The notes below the pieces were generated by a model, which made no database searches, was not told the origin of the DNA, and saw only the letters and a program-made list of their open reading frames with translations. The position numbers were made by a program, and so were the translations under genes. From Polynucleobacter finlandensis (lineage in GTDB: Bacteria > Pseudomonadota > Gammaproteobacteria > Burkholderiales > Burkholderiaceae), in NCBI RefSeq assembly GCF_018881755.1, contig NZ_JACVPS010000001.1, positions 37,986 through 96,592 on the forward strand: 58,607 nt of DNA, read 5' to 3'. The stretch's first letter is position 1; each line of letters begins with the position of its first letter. Positions 21,523 to 31,300 of this stretch are shown here, piece after piece.

Positions 21523-22605
21523 TTAAGCCGCGCCCGTGGCTTTTAGAGTTTCAAGCACGGTTGCATCAGCTACGCTCTTAATCTGTGCTTTGCCGATTTT
21601 TTCTAGAAGGACATAGCGGATGGTTCTGCCCTCAGTCTTTTTATCTACTTGCATGAGTTCCATGTAACGCTCGGCACCAAATTTAGGTGGCTTAATTGGA
21701 AGGCTCATCGATTGAATAATCTTTGTTAAGCGATCGACTTCCACTTGGGTGATGTGGCCAAGTCGGCAAGATAGGTCTGCGCCCAATACCATTCCGCAGC
21801 CTACCGCTTCACCGTGCAGCCATTCTCCATAACCCATACCGGCTTCGATGGCGTGACCAAAGGTGTGGCCAAAGTTGAGGGTAGCGCGAATACCACCCTC
21901 TCGTTCATCTGCAGAAACTACGGCAGACTTGATTTCGCAAGAACGCAATACTGCGTGAGCCATTGCTTCTGTATCGCAAGCCAACAAGGCTTTGGGGTTA
22001 GCTTCAATCCAATCTAAAAATTGGGCATCAGCAATTGCACCATGTTTAATGACTTCAGCCAGACCGGCAGACAGCTCACGTGGAGGAAGTGTTTTTAAAG
22101 TATTTAAATCTGCGATGACAGCTTCTGGCTGATGAAAGGCGCCAATCATATTTTTGCCAAGCGGATGATTAATGCCTGTTTTGCCGCCAACTGATGAATC
22201 GACTTGCGCTAATAGCGTAGTGGGTACTTGAATGAAGCGAATACCGCGCATAAAGCTAGCGGCCGCAAAGCCAGTCATGTCACCAATGACACCACCTCCC
22301 AGCGCAACCAACATCGTTTGGCGATCAGCGCCATGGGTCAGCAGGGCATCAAATATCAGCTGTAGATTTTTCCAGTCTTTATAAGATTCGCCATCTGGCA
22401 AAACAATTCTTCTGACGGGCTTACCAAGTTTTTCTAAAGTTTTCGTAAGGCGTTCGGCATAGAGCGGCTCGACTGTTGTATTGGTAACGATATAAATTGA
22501 AGTGGCTTTCTCGCAGGCGCTAAAAAGTGCGGGCTGATCAATCAGGTCCGTACCAATGTGGATTGGATAGCTTCTAATGCCGAGATCTACTTCAAGTGTT
22601 TTCAT
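21523..22605 (-). CDS. aroB: 3-dehydroquinate synthase
   Basis: AroB makes 3-dehydroquinate in the shikimate pathway. The 360-residue product from the ATG at 22605 starts [18 protein letters not shown], the family N-terminus. It has the NAD-binding [19 protein letters not shown] region and the metal ligands in [17 protein letters not shown] and GEAVGCGMV. It follows aroK by seven bases in the usual aroKB order. Confidence 0.97.
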   Translation of the reverse strand: MKTLEVDLGIRSYPIHIGTDLIDQPALFSACEKATSIYIVTNTTVEPLYAERLTKTLEKLGKPVRRIVLPDGESYKDWKNLQLIFDALLTHGADRQTMLVALGGGVIGDMTGFAAASFMRGIRFIQVPTTLLAQVDSSVGGKTGINHPLGKNMIGAFHQPEAVIADLNTLKTLPPRELSAGLAEVIKHGAIADAQFLDWIEANPKALLACDTEAMAHAVLRSCEIKSAVVSADEREGGIRATLNFGHTFGHAIEAGMGYGEWLHGEAVGCGMVLGADLSCRLGHITQVEVDRLTKIIQSMSLPIKPPKFGAERYMELMQVDKKTEGRTIRYVLLEKIGKAQIKSVADATVLETLKATGAA

Positions 22606-22612
22606 AAGAATT

Positions 22613-23137
22613 TCAGGAGGACAGTTCAAGCTGCATGATTAAAGTGTTGACCAATTGATTTACGCTGGGTTTACCAGTCTCAATCACATGGTCTGCGATT
22701 TCACGATAGAGGGGGTCGCGAATGGCATATAAATCCTCTAGAATTTTTTTGGCATCACCATTTCTTAACAGTGGGCGACCTTCCCCACCTTTTGTGCGAT
22801 GCCAAAGTTCAATTGGGTTTGCATGGAGGTAAATGACAACCCCTCGCTCGCCAAGTGCTTTGCGATTTTCTGGAAGCAGCACTGCGCCACCTCCAGTCGC
22901 CAAAATAATATCGTGCTCAGCGGTAATTTCATTGATCGCTTGCGCTTCACGCTTGCGGAAACCTTCTTCACCTTCCATCTCAAAGATGACAGGAATCTTG
23001 ACTCCGCAGCGATCTTCAATGACATGGTCAGCATCCAGAAAACGACGCCCCAATTTTTTGGCAAGCACTTTTCCAACAGTCGATTTTCCTGCGCCCATCA
23101 GGCCGATCAGAAAGATATTGTTGGATGAAGAGTTCAC
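22613..23137 (-). CDS. aroK: Shikimate kinase
   Basis: AroK phosphorylates shikimate. The 174-residue product has the Walker A loop GLMGAGKS (12-19), FLDADHVIE (shikimate-binding Asp), FRKRE, and ATGGGAVL. It sits between the pilQ-like gene and aroB, the conserved proteobacterial arrangement. Confidence 0.97.
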   Translation of the reverse strand: MNSSSNNIFLIGLMGAGKSTVGKVLAKKLGRRFLDADHVIEDRCGVKIPVIFEMEGEEGFRKREAQAINEITAEHDIILATGGGAVLLPENRKALGERGVVIYLHANPIELWHRTKGGEGRPLLRNGDAKKILEDLYAIRDPLYREIADHVIETGKPSVNQLVNTLIMQLELSS

Positions 23138-23149
23138 CCTCAGATTTTA

Positions 23150-24259
23150 TTAGGGTTTATCAAGGACAGTGGGAGTTAAGAAGACCAGTAGCTCAGTTTT
23201 ATCTTCTAACTTTGATTTATGGCGAAATAAATGACCTATGAGGGGAATATCGCCCAATAAGGGGACTTTGACTTCATCCTCGCGTTCGGTTGTCTGAAAG
23301 ATGCCCCCAATGATGGCAGTCCCTCCATTTTCTACAGTGACTTCTGAGCTGAGGTTTTTGGTATCAATGGCATAACCCTGCTCAGTTTTCATGCCAATCG
23401 TGTCTTTATTGATGCCTACCAGCATGGATATCTTGCCATCCGGATGGATTTTCGGCAAAACCTCCAAGCGTAGATTGGCTTTGCGGAACTGCAATTTGCT
23501 GCCACTTTGGGAGGTGGTTTGATAAGGTAGCTCAGTACCTTGTTCGATCGTTGCCTTCACCTGATCCCCAGTCATGATGCGAGGATTAGAGAGAATTTTT
23601 CCTTGACCATCGGACTCTAGGGCAGAAAGCTCCATTTGCAATAAGCGGCTTGCATTCTTAGAAACCAAGATGGCAGCCAGGCTTGCTGGGTTGAAACCGC
23701 TGAGGCCAGTACCTGCTAAATCTAGATTGGCATTCAGCTTTTGGTCTGGATGGCCCCCAATCTCATTTGCTTGATACCCCAGCTTCATGCCGAGTTCGCG
23801 GGCAAATCGTTGGTCTGCCTCCACGATTCTTGCCTCAATGAGAATTTGCCTTGGGCTATTAATGTGGTCTCCTCCAAAGGGTAATGCGGCATCTTCTCTG
23901 CGGAATTTTTGAAATGCCTGTATTTCTGAATGAGGGCCAATCCAGTAGATATCACCATTGCGCGCCAATCGCAGACCCCTGCTAGCAATGATGGAATGAA
24001 GGGCTGTTTGCCAAGGGGTATTAGTCAGGTCAACTGAAATCGTCCCTTTGATAGATTCGCTCAAAAGAAAATTGGCTCCCCCTATTTTGGCCAGAATTTG
24101 GAGAAGTTCAGATAGCTCAATATCGGTAAATTGCAAACTGATAGGAGTATCCAGAGGCACTTGGGATGGGATAGTTGCCTTTGCTGAACCCAGCCAAAAA
24201 CTGATGGAAAAGGCAAAAGAGGCGATACAAATTTGGAGCTTGAAGAGTGGTGGTTTCAT
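23150..24259 (-). CDS. pilQ: Short PilQ-like secretin
   Basis: A 369-residue outer-membrane secretin of the type IV pilus/type II secretion family. After a signal peptide (residues 1 to about 29) comes one short STN/N0-like domain (about 37-98) and then the secretin core. Key secretin motifs are present: RQILIEARIVE, SNPRIMTGDQVKATIEQG, VENGGTAIIGGIF and VPLLGDIPLIGHLFR. It lacks the AMIN domains of typical PilQ, which is about 700 residues long. The start overlaps the upstream gene by four bases, and aroK follows 12 bases after its stop. Confidence 0.88.
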   Translation of the reverse strand: MKPPLFKLQICIASFAFSISFWLGSAKATIPSQVPLDTPISLQFTDIELSELLQILAKIGGANFLLSESIKGTISVDLTNTPWQTALHSIIASRGLRLARNGDIYWIGPHSEIQAFQKFRREDAALPFGGDHINSPRQILIEARIVEADQRFARELGMKLGYQANEIGGHPDQKLNANLDLAGTGLSGFNPASLAAILVSKNASRLLQMELSALESDGQGKILSNPRIMTGDQVKATIEQGTELPYQTTSQSGSKLQFRKANLRLEVLPKIHPDGKISMLVGINKDTIGMKTEQGYAIDTKNLSSEVTVENGGTAIIGGIFQTTEREDEVKVPLLGDIPLIGHLFRHKSKLEDKTELLVFLTPTVLDKP

Positions 24260-24936
24260 TCGATTTTTGACGCTTTCAAGATTAAGGATTTACCTTTGGG
24301 GTTGGTGATAGTTGCTTGGGTTTTTTGGATTTCAGAAAGGCGCCAATCACCCAAAACTGGGCTTCCTAGTTGCAAGGAGAATCGAGCTTGGCTGCTGAGG
24401 AAAAAAGCTTGCTGGACGCCCCCAACTTGGGTCATCCCCAAATACCGCCAACGACGCAGTTCAGTCTCATGGGGATCGATCTTCGGGGCGCTTGAAGTCT
24501 TGGTCTGGGGTGTTGTTATTAATTTAGAGTGAATACTTACTTCTAATTCATCCATTGCTAGATATAAATCATCTTGCTCTATCTCTATATTATTTTGGTA
24601 TTGTGCAAATTCTTTTTTGAGCTCCATCAGTTGATGTTGAGTCTTCTCAAGCGCGAGCTGGGAATCATTTTTGAACGGCTCAAGCGCTAAAAAGAGGATC
24701 GAAAATATGGCAACAGCAGAGCCTATCAAGACTAGAAATAGCCATATATTTTTACTCTTGGCCTGGAAATCAAGGCTCCCTAGAAGGTCACTTTTTACGG
24801 AGTTGGAGCTTGGGTAGGCAGGCTCCTTAGGCGCGGAAGATTTACGAATTCCATGGGGGTCAGGGATGGCGGGGTCATCCCCCAATTCACTGAGAATGTC
24901 ATCAAATGACTGCGGGGAAATATGTCTCTTAGGCAT
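24256..24936 (-). CDS. Single-pass membrane protein with a PilP/GspC-like C-terminal domain
   Basis: I do not recognise this 226-residue protein as a named family. It has a hydrophilic N-terminus (1-62), one membrane helix (about 64-85), a charged probable coiled coil (about 90-135), a linker rich in Thr/Ser/Pro, and a small beta-type domain (160-222) with RRWRYLGMTQVGG, SLQLGSPVLGDWRLSEI and TNPKGKSLIL. That last pattern resembles the homology domain of PilP and GspC, which docks onto secretins. It overlaps the secretin gene by four bases. A role as the inner-membrane partner of that secretin is inference. Confidence 0.6.
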   Translation of the reverse strand: MPKRHISPQSFDDILSELGDDPAIPDPHGIRKSSAPKEPAYPSSNSVKSDLLGSLDFQAKSKNIWLFLVLIGSAVAIFSILFLALEPFKNDSQLALEKTQHQLMELKKEFAQYQNNIEIEQDDLYLAMDELEVSIHSKLITTPQTKTSSAPKIDPHETELRRWRYLGMTQVGGVQQAFFLSSQARFSLQLGSPVLGDWRLSEIQKTQATITNPKGKSLILKASKIE

Positions 24937-25038
24937 ATCTCATTGTTCAGTCGCCTATGTGGAAATGCCATCAGACGGGTCAGATCCTTCTGTCAGAAAA
25001 AGCCTGCAAGATTTTCTGAGTCCTGGGGTTTTAGAGTT

Positions 25039-25067
25039 TTAGGAAAATAGCCCAAGCACCCTATAAT
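25039..25067 (+). promoter_or_regulatory. Predicted ponA promoter with a start at the ATG
   Basis: A perfect TATAAT lies at 25062-25067, nine bases from the ponA ATG at 25076. A poor -35 (TTAGGA, 25039-25044) stands 17 bases upstream. Transcription would begin at about 25073-25076, and no ribosome binding site is visible. Either the mRNA is leaderless or the match is fortuitous. Confidence 0.4.
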
Positions 25068-25075
25068 TTGAGCTT

Positions 25076-27412
25076 ATGGCTCTCCCCCCAAAAGACAGGC
25101 CGCCGCTAAATCAGCGGTCGAATAGATTCCCTGATAGACGCCCGCGTCAATATGGAGTGAAGTCTGCCTCCAATGGGAAATCAGGTAGCAATCCATTAGT
25201 TAAGGCTTTGCTCATTATTGGCGTCGTGTTTGCTTTGGTGTTTACTTTGCTGCTGGGCTATGCCTTTTTGATCGCTAAACCAAATCTACCCAAAATTTCT
25301 GCGCTAACGGACTACAACCCTAAGACGCCACTGCGGATTTATACGGCAGATAAGGTTCTGATCGGAGAGTTTGGCGAGGAGCGGCGCAAAGTGATCCCTT
25401 TAAGCGAAATTCCGCTCAGTATGCGTAATGCGGTGATAGCCACCGAGGACGATCGTTTTTATTCGCATGGCGGTGTGGACTATGTGGGCGTTATAAGGGC
25501 AGCCACCGCCAATTTACGAGGCCACTTATCGCAAGGCGCATCAACTATCACCATGCAGGTTGCTCGCAACTTCTTCTTAAGCAATGAAAAAACCTTTAGC
25601 CGGAAGATTTATGAAATTCTGCTTGCCTGGGAAATCGAGTCACAGTTAAGCAAAGACAAGATCCTCGAAATCTATATGAATCAGATCTTCTTGGGTCAAA
25701 GGGCTTTTGGCTTTTCTAGTGCTGCCCAAATTTATTTTGGCAAAGAGTTGAAAGATATCAGCATTGCTGAGTCAGCTATGTTGGCGGGATTGCCAAAAGC
25801 ACCTTCCGCCTATAACCCGGTTACCAATTTTCGCCGCGCAAAAATACGCCAGGAATATATTTTGCAGCGTATGCGGGATTTGTCTTACATCACGCCTGAA
25901 GACTATAAAAAAGCCATGACCGAAGAATTACATATTCGCGGTCTTGGTAATGAGTTCAGTACTCGTGCTGATTTTCCGTCAGAGATGGTGAGGCAAATAT
26001 TGCTTGCCCAGTATGGGGACGCAATCTACTCACAAGGAATAGATGTCTACACGACTATCTTGAAAGCAGATCAAGATGCAGCTTATAAGGCAGTGCGTCA
26101 TGGAATTTTTGAGTACGACTTGCGTCATGCCTATCGAGGGCCTGAAGGATTTATTGATCTTCCTGAGGACACTGTAAAGCGGCAGCGTGCAATTGATGAG
26201 GCTTTGCTTGCTTATCCACAGTTAGATGACTTGCAATCAGGCGTGGTGTTGGATGCCAAGCCAAAGGAAATGCAGGTCATGATCTCTACAGGAGATGTCA
26301 TCACGATTAAAGGCGACGGCCTGAAATTAGCCTCAGCTTCTTTAACGGATAGCAGTCAACCGAAAAAACGTTTGCGCCCCGGTGCGGTAGTAAGACTGTT
26401 ATTTGATAGTGGCGTTTGGAAATTAGCGCAGTTGCCACAAGTTGAAGCGGCTTTTGTTTCTATGAATGCAGAGACGGGCGCGATTCTTTCATTGGTCGGT
26501 GGCTTTGATTTCCGTCGCAATCAATTTAATCACGTGACCCAAGCCCTGCGTCAACCAGGCTCTTCGTTCAAACCTTTTATCTACGCAGCTGCGATTGAAA
26601 AAGGCTTCACACCCAGCACCATGGTCAATGATGCTCCTTTATCGATTGGCAGCATGGAGACAGGCAGTCAGGCTTGGGAGCCTAAGAACTACGATGGTAA
26701 GTATGAAGGCATGATGCGCTTGCGCACTGCCCTAGCAAAGTCTAAAAACTTGGTGTCCGTTCGGATTATTCGTGCGATTGGACCTTCCTATGCTCAGGAA
26801 TATATTCAGCGTTTTGGTTTTGAGCCAGAGAAACACCCACCCTATTTAACAATGGCCTTAGGCGCGGGATCAGTAACGCCCTTGCAAATGGCATCCGCAT
26901 ATAGTGTTTTTGCAAATGGTGGATATCGCGTAGATCCTTACCTAATCAATAAGATGGTTGATTCGAAAGGAAACATTCTATTTGAGGCTAAGCCGACGAG
27001 TGTTGAAGATGGTGCTCCACGAGTGTTAGATGCCCGCACGGCCTTTGTCATGGATAGCATGTTGCAAGAAGTGACAAAGACGGGAACGGCAGCCAGTGCC
27101 AGAGCCAAATTGGGACGTAACGATATTGCCGGTAAAACAGGCACGACTAATGATTCTCATGATGCTTGGTTTGCTGGCTACAACCCTAAAGTAGTCGCGA
27201 TTGCCTGGATTGGCTTTGATAAGCCAGCAAGCTTAGGTGATCGAGAGACTGGCGGCGGTCTGGCATTGCCAATGTGGATCTCTTATATGACTACCGCATT
27301 GAAAGATATCCCGCAAACGTCTCGCGAGGTTCCGACTGGTGTAACGCAAGCAGATGGCGATTGGTTTATTCCAGAGTTTGCGACAGGTGGCGGTACTCGC
27401 GAACTTCAATAG
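25076..27412 (+). CDS. ponA: Penicillin-binding protein 1A, bifunctional peptidoglycan synthase
   Basis: A class A PBP that polymerises and crosslinks peptidoglycan. The 778-residue product has a cytoplasmic basic tail, one membrane helix (about 43-66), a glycosyltransferase GT51 domain with the catalytic Glu in TEDDRFYSHGGVD (123-135) and QGASTITMQVARNFFL, an OB-like insert, and a transpeptidase domain with the nucleophile Ser496 in SSFK and KTGTT at 687-691. It is divergent from the pilP/pilQ-like genes, as mrcA is from hofMNOPQ in E. coli. Confidence 0.96.
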   Translation: MALPPKDRPPLNQRSNRFPDRRPRQYGVKSASNGKSGSNPLVKALLIIGVVFALVFTLLLGYAFLIAKPNLPKISALTDYNPKTPLRIYTADKVLIGEFGEERRKVIPLSEIPLSMRNAVIATEDDRFYSHGGVDYVGVIRAATANLRGHLSQGASTITMQVARNFFLSNEKTFSRKIYEILLAWEIESQLSKDKILEIYMNQIFLGQRAFGFSSAAQIYFGKELKDISIAESAMLAGLPKAPSAYNPVTNFRRAKIRQEYILQRMRDLSYITPEDYKKAMTEELHIRGLGNEFSTRADFPSEMVRQILLAQYGDAIYSQGIDVYTTILKADQDAAYKAVRHGIFEYDLRHAYRGPEGFIDLPEDTVKRQRAIDEALLAYPQLDDLQSGVVLDAKPKEMQVMISTGDVITIKGDGLKLASASLTDSSQPKKRLRPGAVVRLLFDSGVWKLAQLPQVEAAFVSMNAETGAILSLVGGFDFRRNQFNHVTQALRQPGSSFKPFIYAAAIEKGFTPSTMVNDAPLSIGSMETGSQAWEPKNYDGKYEGMMRLRTALAKSKNLVSVRIIRAIGPSYAQEYIQRFGFEPEKHPPYLTMALGAGSVTPLQMASAYSVFANGGYRVDPYLINKMVDSKGNILFEAKPTSVEDGAPRVLDARTAFVMDSMLQEVTKTGTAASARAKLGRNDIAGKTGTTNDSHDAWFAGYNPKVVAIAWIGFDKPASLGDRETGGGLALPMWISYMTTALKDIPQTSREVPTGVTQADGDWFIPEFATGGGTRELQ

Positions 27413-27423
27413 TTCGCATAGTC

Positions 27424-28128
27424 ATGGCTAGACAGGCACGTACTGTTATTCCTGGTCAGGCCATGCATGTCATGGTGCGTGGGAATAATCGTGAAATGCT
27501 TTTTTATAGCGACGCCGATCGCAGAATATATCTAGACTGGTTGCGCGAAGCAGCCAAACAATTTTCTTGTGCGGTTCATGCCTACGCGCTAATGCCTAAT
27601 CATGTGCATTTACTAATGACCCCGCAGAATGCAGATTCCTTAGCAAAAACGATGCAATCTTTAGGTAGGCGGTACGCACAGTACTTCAATCAGCAGCATC
27701 ATCGCTCGGGAACGATTTGGGAAGGGCGCTATCGTTCCTCTCTGATTGACCCAGATTACTTCCTGCGTTGTCAGCGCTATATAGAGCTCAATCCAGTGAG
27801 AGCTGGATTTGAGTCAACGCCACAAGATTCGGGGTGGACTAGCTTTGGAACGCATATTGGTGGAAATGCTGAGCCGTGGCTGGTCGATCACCAACACTTT
27901 TGGAAGTTAGGTAATACGCCCTTTGAAAGGCAGATGAGTTGGTCAGGCTTTGTAAAAGAGGGCGCACCCCATTGGGAAGATCGGCAAATCACAGAATCTC
28001 TCATTCGCTCTAAGCCATGGGTGAGTGATATCTATGCTAAAAAATTGTTTAAAGACGATCCTGATCTAGCTCAAATTCGCTATCGTGGCCGACCCAGAAA
28101 GATAAAGTCTTTTAATACAGAAGCTTAG
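27424..28128 (+). CDS. REP-associated tyrosine transposase (RAYT, Y1 HUH type)
   Basis: A 234-residue single-strand DNA transposase of the IS200/IS605 TnpA superfamily, REP branch. It has the HUH motif in ALMPNHVHLLM (His60 and His62), the RYAQYFNQQHHRSGTIWEGRYRS region and RYIELNPVRAG, where Tyr119 is the likely nucleophile. In-frame codons from 27274 overlap ponA and are not believable; the ATG at 27424 is 11 bases after the ponA stop. Such enzymes act on short palindromes, and one lies 49 bases downstream. It seems a solitary domesticated copy, not a full insertion sequence. Confidence 0.88.
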   Translation: MARQARTVIPGQAMHVMVRGNNREMLFYSDADRRIYLDWLREAAKQFSCAVHAYALMPNHVHLLMTPQNADSLAKTMQSLGRRYAQYFNQQHHRSGTIWEGRYRSSLIDPDYFLRCQRYIELNPVRAGFESTPQDSGWTSFGTHIGGNAEPWLVDHQHFWKLGNTPFERQMSWSGFVKEGAPHWEDRQITESLIRSKPWVSDIYAKKLFKDDPDLAQIRYRGRPRKIKSFNTEA

Positions 28129-28176
28129 AGAATTCTCAGACCCAAGGGTATTACAGACGTAGGCGCTAATCTTATT

Positions 28177-28235
28177 AGTCTGTCCCCATTTTAATAATTC
28201 ATTTTGGTGCGGTCTATAAATAAATGGGACAGACT
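28177..28235. repeat. REP-like inverted repeat next to the RAYT gene
   Basis: AGTCTGTCCCCATTT (28177-28191) and AAATGGGACAGACT (28222-28235) are inverted copies differing by one C, with 30 bases between. The core GGGACAGACT resembles palindromes seen beside Y1-type transposases in other bacteria. No second copy was noticed in this window. Confidence 0.6.
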
Positions 28236-28248
28236 CATTTTATTTCTA

Positions 28249-28277
28249 TTGCATCAACATGGGTATTCACCTATATT
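28249..28277 (+). promoter_or_regulatory. Predicted sigma-70 promoter for gltBD
   Basis: TTGCAT (28249-28254), a 17-base spacer and TATATT (28272-28277) give a good sigma-70 match 46 bases upstream of gltB. Transcription would start near 28284. The promoter lies between the REP-like palindrome and gltB. Confidence 0.5.
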
Positions 28278-28322
28278 TGATCCTCCAAAAGTAATCAGGC
28301 CTTTGTCGCCCTCGGAAATACT

Positions 28323-31300
28323 ATGACTACACAAACAAATACAGATCTTCGTCCAATAGCTCAGGGCTTATACGACCCACGAAATGAGCATGATGCATGC
28401 GGCGTCGGATTCGTCGCGCACATAAAAGGTAAGAAATCGCACGAGATCGTTGCTCAGGGTCTGAAGATTCTTGAGAACTTAGATCATCGGGGAGCAGTGG
28501 GTGCCGATCCACTAATGGGTGATGGCGCCGGAATCTTAATTCAGATTCCAGATATGCTCTATCGCGAAGAGATGGCTAAGCAAGGCGTGACATTGCCACC
28601 ATTTGGTGAGTATGGTGTTGGCATGATTTTTTTGCCAAAAGAAAACGCATCACGTTTGGCATGTGAACAAGAGTTAGAACGCACAGTGCGTTTAGAAGGC
28701 CAAGTTGTTTTAGGTTGGAGAGATGTACCGGTAGATGTGAAATTACCAATGTCTCCAACTGTTAGAAAGACTGAGCCATTCATTCGTCAAATTTTTATTG
28801 GCCGTGGCCGAGACATCATGACAACCGATGCGCTGGAGCGTAAGTTGTATGTGATTCGTAAAACCGCTAGCCATGCGATTCAGGATTTACATCTAAAGCA
28901 TGGCAAAGAATATTTTGTTGCATCCATGTCTGCCCGTACCATTGTGTACAAGGGCTTGCTCTTGGCAAACCAAGTGGGCGCGTATTACGAAGACTTGCAA
29001 GATCCACGTACCGTTTCAGCATTAGCGTTAGTACATCAACGCTTTTCTACAAACACATTCCCAGCTTGGGAATTAGCCCATCCTTATCGCATGATTGCTC
29101 ACAACGGTGAGATCAATACCGTTAAAGGAAACGTTAACTGGGTTAACGCACGTGAAGGGGCTGTTAGCTCACCAGTATTAGGCGATGACCTCAAAAAACT
29201 ATGGCCACTGATTTATCCAGGTCAATCAGATACTGCTTGCTTTGATAACTGCTTAGAGCTGTTAGTTATGGCAGGCTACCCGTTGGCGCAAGCCATGATG
29301 ATGATGATTCCAGAGGCATGGGAACAACACACATTAATGGATGAAAACCGTCGTGCTTTTTATGAATACCATGCTGCAATGATGGAGCCATGGGATGGCC
29401 CAGCCGCAATGGCCTTTACGGATGGTCGTCAAATTGGCGCAACCTTAGATCGCAATGGTTTACGTCCAGCACGCTATTACGTAACAGACGATGACTTAGT
29501 CATCATGGCTTCTGAAGCCGGCGTATTACCTATTCCAGAAAACAAGATTGTTCAAAAGTGGCGCTTGCAACCAGGCAAGATGTTCATGATTGATATGGAG
29601 CAAGGCCGCATTATTGACGACATTGAATTGAAAAATGCCGTTTCAAAAGCAAAACCTTATAAGAGCTGGATTGATGCAGTACGCGTTAAGCTGGACGAGG
29701 TAGATTCCAGCAAGGACGACATCGTTGATGAGAAAACAACCATTCGCCCAGCTGCAAAATTATTAGATCGCCAGCAAGCCTTTGGTTATACCCAAGAGGA
29801 TATTAAGTACCTCATGGCGCCGATGGCAATGAATGGCGAAGAGGCTATTGGCTCGATGGGTAACGATAGTCCATTAGCCGTTCTTTCAAATAAGAACAAG
29901 CCGCTATATAACTACTTCAAACAGTTGTTTGCGCAAGTTACCAATCCTCCGATCGATTCGATTCGTGAAAATATGGTGATGTCATTAGTGTCGTTTATTG
30001 GACCAAAACCCAATTTGCTCGATACCAACAATATCAATCCACCAATGCGCTTGGAAGTCAGTCAGCCCATTTTGGATTTTGACGATATGACGAAGATTCG
30101 CCATATTGGTCATTACACCAATGGCAAATTCCGTTCGTATGAATTGGATATTTGCTATCCAGCAGTCTGGGGTAAAGCCGGGATTGAAGCGCGTTTGGCC
30201 TCACTTTGTGCAGAGGCTGCAGATGCTGTGCGCTCTGGCTACAACATCTTGATTGTGAGTGATCGCCAAGTAGACGAGAAGCACGTTGCGATTCCTGCCT
30301 TGTTGGCAACCTCAGCAATTCATCAGCATTTGGTTGAAAAAGGTTTACGTACCAGTGTTGGCCTCGTGGTTGAAACCGGTAGCGCACGTGAGACACATCA
30401 CTTTGCACTCTTGGCTGGCTATGGTGCAGAAGCCGTACATCCGTATCTCGCGATGGAAACTCTGGCTGAATTGGCCAAAGGCTTATCAGGCGACTTGTCG
30501 GCTGAAAAGGCAGTGAAGAACTTTATTAAAGCCGTTGGTAAGGGCTTACAAAAAGTCATGTCCAAGATGGGCATCTCCACTTATATGTCGTATACCGGCT
30601 CACAAATTTTTGAAGCCATTGGTTTAAATCATGAAGTGATCGATCAGTATTTCAAAGGCACCCCATCCAATGTTGGTGGTATCGGTGTATTTGAAGTGGC
30701 TGAAGAAGCTTTACGCATGCACACAGGTGCATTTGGTGATGACCCAGTATTGACCAATATGCTTGAAGCTGGTGGTGAGTATGCATTCCGTATCCGTGGT
30801 GAAAACCACATGTGGACACCCGACACCATTGCGAAGTTGCAACACTCCACCCGTATTGGAGCTGAGAAGGGTTATCAGACCTATAAAGAGTACGCTAACA
30901 TCATCAATGACCAAAGCAAGCGTCAAATGACATTGCGTGGTTTGTTTGAATTCAAGATTGACCCAGCAAAAGCGATTCCATTGGATGAAGTGGAATCTGC
31001 AAAAGAAATCGTGAAACGTTTTGCTACGGGCGCGATGTCTTTAGGTTCTATTTCTACTGAAGCGCATGCTACTTTAGCGATCGCCATGAATCGTATTGGC
31101 GGTAAGTCCAATACTGGTGAGGGTGGCGAAGATCCAAATCGCTACGTGAATGAGCTCAAAGGCATTCCTATTAAGAAGGGTGAAACTTTAGCCAGCATCT
31201 TAGGTAGCGATGTTGTTGAGGCGAATATTCCTTTGTTGGATGGTGATTCATTACGTTCCAAAATTAAACAGGTCGCATCTGGTCGTTTCGGTGTGACCAC

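Noticed and set aside
27274..27423. An N-terminal extension of the RAYT transposase into ponA
   Set aside because: The extra 50 residues lie in the ponA coding sequence in another frame, and the usual RAYT N-terminus begins at 27424.
28129..28322. A full IS200-type element around the RAYT gene
   Set aside because: No TnpB, no second terminal hairpin upstream, and no flanking duplication were seen. Only the downstream palindrome exists.
30058..30408. A 116-codon minus-strand open frame inside gltB
   Set aside because: Same reasoning: it overlaps a well-conserved gene fully and its composition is that of a shadow frame.
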